Source of the DNA: Labyrinthula sp. Ha | Taxonomy: Eukaryota; Sar; Bigyra; Labyrinthulida; Labyrinthulaceae | Direction: 5' to 3' | DNA length: 64,000 nt | Assembly: GCA_015227615.1 (NCBI GenBank) | Contig: JAALGZ010000027.1 | Span: 310,001-374,000, forward strand | Part shown: positions 35,899-47,000 of the stretch, one piece after another | Position numbering within the stretch: the stretch's first letter is position 1 | How the letters are laid out: each line of letters begins with the position of its first letter | Made by a program: the position numbers and the translations under genes | Notes under the pieces: generated by a model | What the model saw: the letters and a program-made list of their open reading frames with translations, nothing else | What the model was told of the DNA's origin: nothing | The model's database searches: none

Positions 35899-38110
35899 GT
35901 GGCCACCAGTGATGCTCAAAAATTTTTTGTGGATTTTCACGGGCCCACTATTTTTGTAGAAATCTGTGGGGACGCTTAACGATAAGAAAAAAATACTGGG
36001 GACGTGAGGGGGGTGGAAATTTGCGGCATCCCCGCGACTGCTCGCAAAAGTAATTTTCCGAAATATCGTTGCTTTTTTATATATATTTATATGAAGAAAA
36101 GAAAAAGCTTATTCATAACCCTTAAAGCTTAAGCTTCGTCATCGCTATGCACCTCCTTGTCACAGAAACGAATTGCATCAAGTGCCAAATCTTCTCTTTC
36201 TTCTTCTTCATTCTCTTCCTCCATCTGTTTCTCCATCTCTTCGTCGTCTTCCTTATCATCGAAACCTGGAATCTTCTTTTTCATAGCAACATAAATGTCT
36301 TGATCCATCAACTCAACTTTATTCGTCTTCAAAAATGCAAGTCTGTTTAAAGTTGCAGGCATCATCCTATTTCTCTTGTCACTAAGAATCAGCTTGCACT
36401 GGCTAAATAATCTTTCTACACTACACGAAGTCGCCGGAATGAAGCTCACATCTGCGAAGGCACTCTTCTTCTTGCTTTTTCTTCTCTGAGAAGCAATCTC
36501 TGCAAGCACAGAATCACCAGGTGGAGTCTTCGCTTCTTCTTCAGAAGGATCTTCTACTAATCTGGACAAAGATGTTGTTTCTGCTGCATCAAGCATATCT
36601 TCCTCCTCCCAATAAACTTTAAGCACTCCAGTTTCAAAAGCACCAAACTCAGCCAAAATATTTGCATCATCTTCTAAATACTTCAACAAACAATCATTAT
36701 TATTGACATCTCTTAAGAGATTTGCAACAACTTTCTTCCCATCTGCAAGGTTAAACTTTGAAGTTTGAAGAGCAACTGTGTAGCTGTCGCAGGTAGCAAG
36801 AAAGTCGAGATGTTTTTCCAGAATTCTTGTATCACGCTGTCCCAGAATAAGATCTTTAACTTCTTTATCTTTAATCTGCGCAATGAACATCCAAATCTCA
36901 TGGTACCTTTTCATCGTGAGAAATTTTCCACTCCAACGCGTCACATTTGGGAGAATAACAACTTTATCCGTATATTTTCTAAGAGCTGCTGTTAATTTCT
37001 TTGACTTCTTGATCTTGCGAAAAAGCAACTGCACTTTGTCTAAAGCTTCGTCTAACAGTGTTTCAGATTTGATAAATGCTCTAACACCTAGAGCCAAATG
37101 ATGGCTAATACAGCCCACAAACTGCGTTCCAAGATCTCTGCAAACTTGTTTGTTCGTGTTTGTGTTGTTGGCAACAATAGCAACCAACAGTGATTCATCA
37201 AGACCAAACTTGTTCATCAAATTCTTCAGGAAAGGAACAATGTCACTTGCTTTCTGGGTTTCTTTTTCTAAAGGAAGCACTCCAAGAAGGCGAAACGTCA
37301 TCTTCTTCATCTTGTCGAAACATAAATAAACACCATTAAAACTGTAACCTTGGTGAGCCCAGCCATCGATGACTAAACAAAATAGTTCTAAATCCACTTC
37401 TAGTTTGATCTTTTCTATAAAAAGGTGTTCCATGCGCTTCATATAAATTCTCATCGTGTTCTCACTAACGAGGTCATCCGCATTCTTTATATTCTTAAAC
37501 TCTTCGGATCTCAACAAGCTCAAGGGCATATTCTTCGTTAGCAAAAAGTTCAATATAGATTTATTGTAAACATCAGATTTTTCAAAGTTCTTAAACTCCA
37601 GAATGTCTTTGCTTTTTCTTCTACGCTTTCTTGCATGTTCTTCTTTTAGTTTCTCAATAGTTTCTTCGTCTACGTGCGTTTTTAGGTGTTCCATGAGACC
37701 AGTACAACCTTTTTACTCCACCAAGTCATCTCTCTTGGTCAATGTCTGCAAGGAAGTTTGAATACGTGTGTTTCTTTGTTAATTCAGTTTTTTCAACTTT
37801 AAAATTCTGTTTAATTATTGCAAAAAGGGCTGGATCTTGTCTCGAAGAGTCTTCATGGATGAGTTCTGTGGCAGGCTTTGTCAAATCAGTGTTCATTTTT
37901 ATCCGAAATTGTGGTTTTTAACTGTTATTTTAACGGTTTCACAATGACCGGATTGGACACAGAGCAAATTTTTTGAAAAATTTATGGGCTCCCGGCAGCA
38001 ATTTCTCCACGCATCCGGCCACTAATAGTTTCGTGTGGGGACGTATGGTGGTCGGACTGAGGATATCGGATATTAGTGGCCGGCCGGATTTGAGCATCAC
38101 TGGTGGCCAC
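35899..38110 (-). mobile_element. hAT-family DNA transposon, copy 2
   Basis: The element spans 35907-38102 (2196 bp). Its ends are perfect 14-bp inverted repeats, CAGTGATGCTCAAA and TTTGAGCATCACTG. The 8-bp target duplication GTGGCCAC at 35899-35906 and 38103-38110 is also perfect and is itself a palindrome. One transposase gene runs on the minus strand. About 98% of bases match copy 1 from about 37060 to 37740, with clearly lower identity to the left. Perfect duplication and an uninterrupted transposase frame indicate a fairly recent insertion. Confidence 0.95.
36129..37694 (-). CDS. hAT transposase, full-length frame
   Basis: A 521-residue transposase. Order of parts: a short HLKTH segment that looks like the end of a BED-type zinc finger, a basic HARKRRRKSKD patch (20-30), the RNase H-like core with VIDGW (Asp110), VANNTNTN (173-180) and CISHH (195-199), NVTRWSGKF, and the C-terminal dimerisation block FIPATSCSVERLF with RNRMMPATLNRLAFLK, then a very acidic tail. 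In the hAT family the second catalytic Asp lies where this copy has Asn176; copy 1 keeps Asp there. So the protein may bind ends but be catalytically weak or dead. The first half of the BED finger is not in this frame. An upstream frame of about 50 codons ends in TGA before this ATG in both copies. Confidence 0.9.
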   Translation of the reverse strand: MEHLKTHVDEETIEKLKEEHARKRRRKSKDILEFKNFEKSDVYNKSILNFLLTKNMPLSLLRSEEFKNIKNADDLVSENTMRIYMKRMEHLFIEKIKLEVDLELFCLVIDGWAHQGYSFNGVYLCFDKMKKMTFRLLGVLPLEKETQKASDIVPFLKNLMNKFGLDESLLVAIVANNTNTNKQVCRDLGTQFVGCISHHLALGVRAFIKSETLLDEALDKVQLLFRKIKKSKKLTAALRKYTDKVVILPNVTRWSGKFLTMKRYHEIWMFIAQIKDKEVKDLILGQRDTRILEKHLDFLATCDSYTVALQTSKFNLADGKKVVANLLRDVNNNDCLLKYLEDDANILAEFGAFETGVLKVYWEEEDMLDAAETTSLSRLVEDPSEEEAKTPPGDSVLAEIASQRRKSKKKSAFADVSFIPATSCSVERLFSQCKLILSDKRNRMMPATLNRLAFLKTNKVELMDQDIYVAMKKKIPGFDDKEDDEEMEKQMEEENEEEEREDLALDAIRFCDKEVHSDDEA

Positions 38111-40984
38111 AGTACCATTATGTCCTAGAAAAACATAGGAGTGGTAGCCCACTGCAGCGTATCAATAAGGATGTGAATTATGACGATATTATATTTATAA
38201 ATAAAATAATTTGATTGGTAGATAGAACTTGTCATCACTATGTCGGATTAGGTCATAGTGGAGAATCCAACCAATTAAGAATTAATAAACATAAGAAAAT
38301 AAAAAAGACAGAACACGTGTTTAATTGCCAGCCAAACTCAAGAAAAAGTACGAATTTGGTGCACATGACAAGTAGTTCCACCTCAGAAAAGTACAACAAA
38401 TTCAATCAACTTTATACCCTGGTTATCTGAGATTGGTTTAATAAACATTAAGATTTTAACTTCTTGTTTAAGTAGGAAGGTTATCCTTCTATTAAGATTG
38501 AGTCATTAGTATGGATTGACTGAAACAGAAGGTATATTAGCAACAGTTGTCTCTGGTCTAAAGTGTTAAAATCTATTGGGTATGGATGTGCTCGAGTATG
38601 CGCTTTGGGATGAATTTCAGGTTCATCTCCACCTTTCCTGGTGGCTTATTGATGTGAAGATGCTTGTTTTCATCATAATAAGAATTTATCTATGGGTTTT
38701 ATAGGGGTGTGCGTCGCATATTATATTCTAGGACGGTGGGTGGATAGGAAGATATTTAAAAGGCAATTGAGTTTGAAGAAGAACTCAGATACAGTTTTGA
38801 GTGTAGTTCAGGGAGATCTGGTTGATGTTTAATGCTCGGAAGCTCTATTTCAGGCGATACTTCTATAAATGGGCTAGGGCTGTATTCTTCTTGTTGTTTA
38901 TTTTGCAGGTACATAAGTTGTACTGCGAATCGTGTGTCAATGAGTGGTATATTTATGAGGCGATTTTGATTGATTTAAACATATTTTTGACGCAGTTTTT
39001 CGAGGTGGTAGTCCGGTGTAGTTTCTTCTTTTATCCTTTTTGTTCTTTTACGACTAGAGTCGCTAAAACCAGTTCCTCGGGTTCAACTCTATGCTGCCTA
39101 TTCAAAGTGAAAGATTTGCTGGAGTTTTGGTGGAGCATTTCTCTCATTCTTACTTATATTGACATTATCTTCTCACAGATTATATTGTTTTTTGGCCTGG
39201 TTTCACTGTTTTAAAGCAGTTTGCAGATAAGGAAGATTTGGAGAAAGTCTATCTTGGTTTTAGACCCTTGATGTCAGTGCTAAGGAGTTTAATATTTCTA
39301 ATTAGCTCTGTTCTTGTTAAATCTGTGTTGTATGATGGTCTTGTAGCTAAGAAGGTTTGTGTTAAAGGGTGAATATTACGTAGCAGGTTGAATAGCTTGG
39401 ACGTTCCAGTTTTTTAGTTTTCATAACTAAAAGGAACATATTGTGGAGTCCAAAACTTTTATTTAAGTCTTAACTCTTTGAATAAGAAAAGGACTTACTT
39501 GGGATATAATACAACAATCTGTTTTATTTAGGATGTCTTCGTAACTTCTTCCTTGGGGGTTGACATTAATTATAAGGTAATTGAATGTTGCGATGACTTC
39601 TATATTTTGTGTTTCGGATATTTCAGCTAGGGATGTCTTTGTTTTTCTGCTTCATTCCAAGATATCGACTGCATGAGAGACTTTGAGGCTTCATTTTTTA
39701 CTTCCATCTTTTTCATCGGAGAACAATGAGTTTACATGTGCTTTTAAATTTATCCTTTTTTCAACACTTCTGTTACACTTAATTTACCTTTAGATAGCAT
39801 TTAAGGCAAAGGTAGTATTCGTCAGTTTATCTTTCCACACATCTTAGATTCTTGGTAAATATCTGTCTTCATAAACTTATTTTTTTATCTAGTTCATTTT
39901 TATGTGGGAGATGTTCTGCATATGCGCTAGATGACACACAATAAATTTTATTTTCTCTACGCTACTGATAAGCGTGATAATATCAATTGCCAAACAAAGG
40001 TAGTATAGTTTTTTGTTTCCTTATAGGATAGAAAAACGTTTCAGGTCTAAGTTTTCTCAAAAAGCTGTCCAGATAAATATAAAATAGAAGTAGAGGTGGT
40101 TGTTATCTTGAAGAACTTCCTTCTGGATGCTGAACACTTGAAACCTCTCTTCTCTGTTTTTTGCTCTGACTGTTACTAGTTAGTAATTGAATTGTATCCT
40201 TCTTATCGGTATAGTCCCTAAATAATATTTTTCAATAGAGAAGGCCAGGACTTCCCCTTGATATATCTTTGATTCAACTTCTTTCCTACGTTTCCCTTGG
40301 AGATGGATTGTATGGTGGTTTTTTCAATTTTATCTTCAGTTCTTGAGATAAATTTAAATACATTTTAGGCGTTTTGCTGCTTCTAGATGTCTTCTGCTTT
40401 TTGAAGTATTATAAGATCTGCTCCAGGTTTTGGATTAGATAGAGAACGGCTCTGTGGTGGGTTATGTGATAAATAAAGGTTCTTGTTCTGTCTTATGCGG
40501 CCTTTGGTAATATTTCTTCTCATAGCTATGGATCAAACTTCTTGGTATGTTCAAAGGATTGTTCGCCTTGAAGTTATGATTTTCTAAGACTCTGTGGCTT
40601 TCTTTGAACCCCAGGATGTTTCCATGTCCCTCGGCTTTAAGAGTGGCAAGGTGTTTTTTCTTTGGTATTACGATTCTCAAAAAACAAAATCCTTCTCTTC
40701 TCTACTTAGTGCCAATCTGGATTTATATGCTGTTGCACAGCTTGTTGGTCCATTCTCTTCAGTCAATAGTTGCCACTCGTTTTACATCGTTTGTCAATTG
40801 ATTTTTTTCTTCCTGTTATGCTGCATCACAGAGTATTTTTTTCTTTTAACCTGTTTTCTAGATTTACTTGAGTTTTATCTTCTAAAGTTCGCTTGTGGGT
40901 TTTGCTATACCTTTACTTTGAAGCTTTCCTGTTTAAGAACGTAGAGCTTCTTATACGTGTCTCAGATAGTTTGGATGCTGGGCC
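38111..40984. other. strand-biased region, no gene recognised
   Basis: The + strand is markedly T-rich from about 38.6 to 40.95 kb. It yields T-driven, falsely membrane-like frames on + (38822-39214, 40594-40944) and Lys/Asn-rich frames on - (40462-40680). Such asymmetry over more than 2 kb, with broken frames throughout, is typical of an old retroelement, but I found no motif that fixes a family. It stops where the DHHC gene begins. Confidence 0.4.
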
Positions 40985-41047
40985 ATGTGGCCCCGACAAT
41001 ATTTATCCAGAAGGTTCCTGTTACCGTTAAACAAGGGAAAACCGAGA

Positions 41048-41899
41048 ATGACAGCAGCACAAAAAACACGAAGTGTTTTCACCGACCCTACAAGTAGCCA
41101 AAAGCTTACTTGGACAATGCTTCCACTTCTTTGGATCACATTTTACTTTTCTATTTTCGTTTTTGCTGGTGAGAAAGGCGTAAGGTTTTAGTTTTCTGGT
41201 AAACTGCGTAGGTGTTAACATTTTCTCTTCCCTACACCGTACTCTTAGCACTTACAATTGGCTGTTGGCTTGGGGTTTCTTTCACAAATACGGAAACAGT
41301 TATTTTTTCTGAATTCTTATTCTTTAGAAAACTTTCATATGCTGGTGCTTCGGAGAATTACAAAGATCACACAGTTTGTATTGTAGTGTCTGCCGGAGGA
41401 GAATTGAAGGACATGATCACCACTGCCACTGTAAAAACTACCTCAGATTTATTCTTTAGGGTTAAATACCTGTATCGGAAGTCATAATTACACATATTTT
41501 TTTGCTTTGACACTGTCTTCGGTGCTAATGGTTTTTCTCTTCCTCCTATATTTATAGTTTAGTATTTGTGTCAAGTGATTTTTTGTTTATTGCTAATTCT
41601 TAACAAAGATGAAGTCGACGAAAGAGCTGATCAAGATGTTTTTACTGTTCGGATAGATGCATTTAGTGATATAGATGGTTTGTTTTATGCTTTTGTAGGT
41701 GCAGAGTTCTTGGCTGCACTTGGGATTTTTGGTGCCTTTGGAAGTCTTTTAGCTTTCCATATTTTATTTTTGGTAACTTGTATTTGTCTCCCTTATACTT
41801 TAGTTTAAAGGTTATGGAACTTCATTATTCATGCAAGATTATAGAAGAAGGAAAGTTGCAAAACAAAGAGCGAAAGCGAGAGCCCGTTCCCAAGCGTAG
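41048..41899 (+). CDS. DHHC protein S-acyltransferase, six exons
   Basis: A palmitoyltransferase transfers fatty acyl groups from acyl-CoA to protein cysteines at Golgi, ER or plasma membranes through an acyl-enzyme on the DHHC Cys. Exons: 41048-41179, 41212-41298, 41328-41430, 41460-41530, 41563-41772, 41804-41899; introns are 32, 29, 29, 32 and 31 nt, all GT-AG and all frame-restoring. The 232-residue product has two N-terminal helices (about 22-41 and 46-70), a Cys-rich domain with RSH, CSVC and GHDHHCHWLNTCIG (DHHC at 103-106), then NYTYFF, two more helices, FHILFLFKGYGTSLF and a basic tail RRRKVAKQRAKARARSQA. His after DHHC in place of Pro recalls the ZDHHC1/11 and plant PAT19-22 group (DHHCKWLNN). 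An in-frame ATG at 40985 would add 21 residues. It ends 77 bp from the next gene's stop. Confidence 0.88.
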
Positions 41900-41976
41900 A
41901 ATATTTTATTTTTGTAGTCAAGTGTATTGAATATGTTAGAGTTCTCTTGGTCTTTTTAAATCAAGAGAAGTTGAAT

Positions 41977-43968
41977 TTACAATTTTCTTAGCGATATAAA
42001 ACCTTGTGCAGCACTATGTTCAATCCTATCTATCGTAATAACTATTGTAGACTGCGGAGGAAGAGCGACATGTTGACTAAATGTCCATCCCGCAATATTT
42101 CCCTTTGAATGTAGCTTCTTTTGTAGATTCGTATTATTTTTATTTCGTGGACTACGGAACCCAGTATTTTTCTTTTCAAAACCAAATTGTTTTGCTTTTC
42201 CTTTTGGGGATGTTGGCTTTGAAGGAGCATACACAAATAATGGTTCTCCATCAACAAGTACTGTCAGTCTTGGTTCTTTTCCACAAAACACTCCCCATGA
42301 GATTTCGTATAATCCAGGATAAGCCACATGAATCTCTGGAGAATCTTTCTTCCACATGAATATTGAGTTAGATGTGTTACAAGCTTCTATGTCCCATGGA
42401 ATGCAATTCTTACTACTTGCAACTTCTCTTGTCCTATTAGATTTCCAGATCCAGCGAGCGTAAATGAAGTTTTCTTTTAGGTTCTGTCTACAATTTATAA
42501 TTTGATCTTCCAATGCTTTACACTTTGCAATAATACTTGCAATTTCCGTCTGAGAAGAAACTTTCTTTCCTCTAGTAGGGCTGCGAGGGAAAATATCCAG
42601 AGAATCTAATTTTGATCTAATTTCTCTTACCTCAGTTTGTAAAACGAGAGAATTGCTCTCTTGTTTTTCCAAACGTGAATCTAGAATTCCAACTTTACCC
42701 TTTGTTCCTAAAGTTCCGTTTTTAAATTTTTCTTTCATTTTCTGTATGGAATTCAAAACCTCTTCTCTAAGTTCATTTGTTAATGTCTGAACTTTCTGGT
42801 CCAAAGATTTGATTTTTTCCTTAATCTTCTTGAAGTTAGTTTTTGTTCCGACATTCTGATCTATTTTTAGTTCCAATTTCTTCATCTGCTTTTCTACCAC
42901 ATCTCTTTGGAAAGTGTTTAAATTCGAACTGTCAACTTTTGTTTCCATGAGACTTAAGAACTCTGAGTAGTCAACCTTCGAGTCAAGGGCGGATTGAGCT
43001 TCACTTTTAAACATTTTTTGATTCAAAACGGGTATCAGATCTCCCTGCAACTCAGCCAAAAGACTGTTAATTTGCTTCGTTACTGCTTGTTTAAGGTCTT
43101 TTAACTTTTCGTCAAATTCAAGACTGTCAATTTTGTGGTCGATATTCTCCGCAAACACATCCCTATCCAACTTTTTTTCTATTAATGACTTAACAGCATC
43201 CTTGTCTGCCTTAAGATCCAAATTATTCAACACTTCGTCAAGAACAACTTTTTTAAAACTTTCAAATTCTGCTTTCAAATTTCCAACTTTTGATACTACA
43301 AAAGTTTCAGCTTCATCTTTACTCATTAAGTTTGGAATAACCTTCGTAAATTCAGAAACTGAAATTTTGGTTTCTGCTTCTTTGAGGAGCTTTTCATGAA
43401 CTTGTTCCACATGGTCTAAAACTTCATTCGATTTCAATATAGTTTGGTTTCCACAGTAATCAACTGCTTTTGTCATACTACGATTGAGTTCTTCCTTTAC
43501 CTGTTCTTTTTTAGCTGACGTGGAATCTAGTTCTTTAACTCTTTGTCTAAGCTCTTTGTTATCTCGTTTCAGGTCTTTAATTAATTGCTTTGACTCAAAT
43601 GCACTTTCTTCGATCTCTCGTAACTTTTGAGTCTCCTTTGTTATAATTGAAAGAGAAGAGTAGACATCTTTAAGTTCTATCTTGTCAACTTTAGCAGACA
43701 AGTGTAAGTTCTGTGAAGCGACTTGTTGCTCAATCTTCTTTGTGTAACCAGATAGAATTGTTTCTAATTCTTGGAATGATGGCTTGTTTCCAAGGCCAAT
43801 TTCTACCCCATTTAAAGCGGACTTATTTGCTTTTGTTTCCATTTTTCTTTTCAGTGACTCGATCTCCTTTGACTGTGCAGTAACGATCCCATGTAACTGC
43901 TTAAATGACTTCCGAACCACGTTCTGAATGTTTCGCCACTCATTTAGACCTGTTAATAAATCTTCCAT
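41977..43968 (-). CDS. coiled-coil protein with C1q/TNF-like C-terminal domain
   Basis: A 663-residue, intronless protein. Residues 1 to about 480 are long coiled coils with a repeated theme of short segments like KVDKIEL, KADKDAV, KLDRDVF, KVDYSEF and KVDSSNL, which suggests a rod of repeated helices. Residues about 504-663 form a compact domain: ARWIWKS, IPWDIEACNT, FMWKKDSPEIHVAYPGLYEI, LTVLVDGEPL, GWTFSQHVALPP and QGFISLRKL. This order of strands ending in a GFxxLxK motif fits the C1q/TNF jelly-roll fold. A basic low-complexity loop (about 590-625) interrupts the domain. No signal peptide is present, so the protein is probably cytoplasmic, for example a cytoskeletal or scaffold rod; that is inference. 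It starts 80 bp downstream of the Rho GEF stop on the same strand. Confidence 0.75.
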   Translation of the reverse strand: MEDLLTGLNEWRNIQNVVRKSFKQLHGIVTAQSKEIESLKRKMETKANKSALNGVEIGLGNKPSFQELETILSGYTKKIEQQVASQNLHLSAKVDKIELKDVYSSLSIITKETQKLREIEESAFESKQLIKDLKRDNKELRQRVKELDSTSAKKEQVKEELNRSMTKAVDYCGNQTILKSNEVLDHVEQVHEKLLKEAETKISVSEFTKVIPNLMSKDEAETFVVSKVGNLKAEFESFKKVVLDEVLNNLDLKADKDAVKSLIEKKLDRDVFAENIDHKIDSLEFDEKLKDLKQAVTKQINSLLAELQGDLIPVLNQKMFKSEAQSALDSKVDYSEFLSLMETKVDSSNLNTFQRDVVEKQMKKLELKIDQNVGTKTNFKKIKEKIKSLDQKVQTLTNELREEVLNSIQKMKEKFKNGTLGTKGKVGILDSRLEKQESNSLVLQTEVREIRSKLDSLDIFPRSPTRGKKVSSQTEIASIIAKCKALEDQIINCRQNLKENFIYARWIWKSNRTREVASSKNCIPWDIEACNTSNSIFMWKKDSPEIHVAYPGLYEISWGVFCGKEPRLTVLVDGEPLFVYAPSKPTSPKGKAKQFGFEKKNTGFRSPRNKNNTNLQKKLHSKGNIAGWTFSQHVALPPQSTIVITIDRIEHSAAQGFISLRKL

Positions 43969-44048
43969 TTGATTAAGAAACGGATAAAATCAGATATAAA
44001 CTTAAGCGAACAAAATATCATGTACATAAAATAAAATTCTTAACTGAC

Positions 44049-47000
44049 CTACTTAAATTTTTTCTTTCCAAGCCTCATCGATGGACCAGTCTTTTGAATA
44101 TCTTTTTGCGCCTGAACCAACCTTTGTTTTCTGGTAAGAAGATCCTTTTTCAGCCTAGCTACAGCATTTCTAAATTGATGGCATTTGTTCTCTGAATGGA
44201 ACCAAAACATGACTTCTTCTGTAACCCCCTTGGAAACCACATAGGAAAACTGTACCCCATATTGTTCCTCGGAAGTTTCATTCTCGTCCATCTCATCAGT
44301 TTCTACATACGTTTCTGTTACGGTTCGCTCACTTAATTTTTCGTTCTTTAACTTTATAATGTTGAGAACTGAACAGACACTATAATCAACTTTATTCTCA
44401 TTTTTTTCAGCACCTCCTTTTCCTGAAGAAGCCACACTTTTTCTGCTTTTTGCCCCTTCCGTAAGACTAGTAAAACTTGCTCTTGAAGAATTTCTTGGTC
44501 TTTGCGGACTTAAACCGTGAGATTTTTCTAAGTCAGAAACAGAAACACCAAGCTTCAAATTAGTTGTAGAACGCGCCCTATAACTTCTTCTCAACGTGGC
44601 AGCATCAATTATTTTACTTGCTGCTCTTGTTCCATAGCCCTTTGAAAAGGAGCTTATTGATCTTCTGCGAGTTTGGGTGCTCACAACGAGCAGGTCATTA
44701 AATACATAGATCTGTCCGTTCTGAGTATTTTGGGCTCTATTAGTAATATTTTCAAAAACAATCCCCTCATAAGTATTCACGTATTTTCTCCATGGTTGGA
44801 TCAAATCGGGTATTTTATGTTTTCCTTTACCTCCAATCATCGCGTTTGCTTCATACATCTGAACAATATTTTCAGCGTCTCCGACATTTTTATTCACTTT
44901 GTCCACTACTGTACTAACAATTTGAAACGCACTTTCAAGTTCAGTAATAATGGAAGTTAGTTCTTTTTGATTTTCAACTGAATCTAAATTCCTACTTTCA
45001 GATTGTTCATGAATATATTTCTCCACATACTTTATAAGGGAACTGAATAGCAATGGATATTTAGTTAAACGCTGAATAGGTTTAATTAGCAAGGATGGTA
45101 TATTTGTTTTATACATTTTTTCGATGGCTGAGACTACTTCCACATATGATGAGTTATTCATTCGTAGTTCTCTCTCCTTATTTAGAGCTATTGAGTATCT
45201 TTGGCAATATACTGAGTACATAGTTAAATAAGGAGCAACATCACGAAACACCTTACAAAACACTAATAAAACAGTATTCACGCCAATAGTTTCACCAAGC
45301 TGCAACCTAGAGTATAGATCTACTAAGTTCACATCCAAGTCATGCATAATCTTTGAGTTAATTTGAATAATTGACTTAATATTCAGAAATAAAATATCTG
45401 TGTCCCTTGTTTCAATACAGTGTTTAATCTTCTTAGAGCTGCTTGAACAAAATGCCCTAACTTTACTGTGCTCACAAAATATTCCAGAACCTTTAACCTC
45501 TTTACATTGAAGAACCCTTTTTTTTGAAAGGCACTTTTTCTTGGCTTCAAGTAAGAATCCTAATTGATCTAAGTATACAGATTCGGTTCTATATATTTCA
45601 TCTAAAGCATGAATACAGGTTCTCTCAGCCTTAGACTCTATGGATTTAACCATATCTTCAAAGAGGGCTTTTATGTCAAATTTAGCATTTTCCAAAAGTT
45701 TCTTATTCTTTTGATAAAATTGAAAGTCTGCAATATTATGCAACCTGTTTTTATACTTCATCGACTCTTTTTTTCTTTGCAAATTTCCTCGTCTTGTATT
45801 TCTTCTTCTCTTCCCCCCCTTTTTTAGAGCTAAATTCGCACTGCTTCCAGAAGCTACAGAAATATTTGAACCTCTTTTCAAGTTAATCGTCTTAGATTTA
45901 ATGGTAGGCTTAAATGCTGCTGAACATATGAATAAAAATAAAACAAATACCAGGAGGAATTTCTTTTTCAGCATCCGAAACAGCACCAGCGCTATCATAG
46001 TGCAACTTTGAACTCTCCTTCCCAGATTTATTCTCCTTCGGACCAGAAGCGACTTTTCTCACTGCATTCTTCCTCTGCTCTTCAGCCTCTGGGCTTCTGA
46101 AAAACAAGATTTCAATTGGCTCATTCTGTGGTTGACACTTTATTATCTCCGCACATTCTTCCCAACTAGTAGATGAGCTAATTACCTTCTGATTAATCTT
46201 ACGAATCTCATCCCCAACAATAACTCCAGCATATTCAGCTAATCCTTCCTTTTCTAAATAGTTCACAACAGGACTTCTAGATTTAGACCCTGATCCTGTT
46301 ATTTTAAATCCAAGATGTTTTCTTCTAAACAGAACCGAAAAGATAGAGTCATCAATGGATACCTCTTGCATGACGGTCACAGCAGCATACCCGCCTCTAA
46401 ACGTCCCACTCGCGGGGCCAGGGTTCGGAATATTGCCATCAAAATAACCTTGCTGCTTTTTCATTCTAGTTATGGATTGCCGCAATTTTCGAGTAGCTGT
46501 ATCCCTGGATTCTTCCGAAAACTCACCAGCACGCGCCATACTGTTATATATACTATTGTTCCTCCTAGACTTTATTAAGTACTTATAGGCTTTTTGACAG
46601 TTTGTATAGAAAGTTTTGCTCTCGCTTTTTTCCTTAAAATGCACATCCAGTTGCGTAACGTCGATCAAGTACTTGAATGTCTTGTCTGTCTGTGGGATTG
46701 ACTTCTCCGCCTTGAATTGTAAACTAACCGTGAAGTTTTTCTCACTTGGTCTGAAAATTGGTGTAACTAAATCAACTTCACCGTAAAAAACGGGAATAAA
46801 AGCTGCATCATTCGTATCTTCACTGTCGGAGTGAAACCTAAGCATGTCGCTAGATTCATCTTCATCTTGACTGGGAGTTGTCCGCTGCGCCGATAAAGCC
46901 TCCTCTTCGGCTAACTCCTCGGGAGATTTAGCATCGGAAAACCAGATGAGGTCTTCAGAATTGTAGGCTTGCTGGTTCTCTTTTTCTTTTGCGATTATGA

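Noticed and set aside
36147-36350. Phe/Leu-rich + frames inside both hAT copies (also 5579-5770 and 6216-6521).
   Set aside because: They are antisense shadows of the transposase, in particular of its acidic tail.
38822-39214. A 130-codon + frame with membrane-like composition.
   Set aside because: Phe, Leu and Tyr richness follows from T-rich DNA; no motif, and neighbouring frames show the same bias.
40594-40944. A 116-codon hydrophobic frame just upstream of the DHHC gene, possibly an extra exon.
   Set aside because: No 29-32 nt intron joins it in frame to the DHHC exons, and DHHC proteins do not need a further N-terminal membrane segment here.
41345-41374. A 30-nt GT-AG segment within DHHC exon 3 that could be removed in frame.
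   Set aside because: Removing it would delete the conserved RSH segment of the Cys-rich domain.
45910-45998. A signal-peptide-like hydrophobic leader at the start of the Rho GEF second open frame.
   Set aside because: It is mostly intron sequence; splicing 45920-45950 joins this frame to the PH-PDZ frame upstream.
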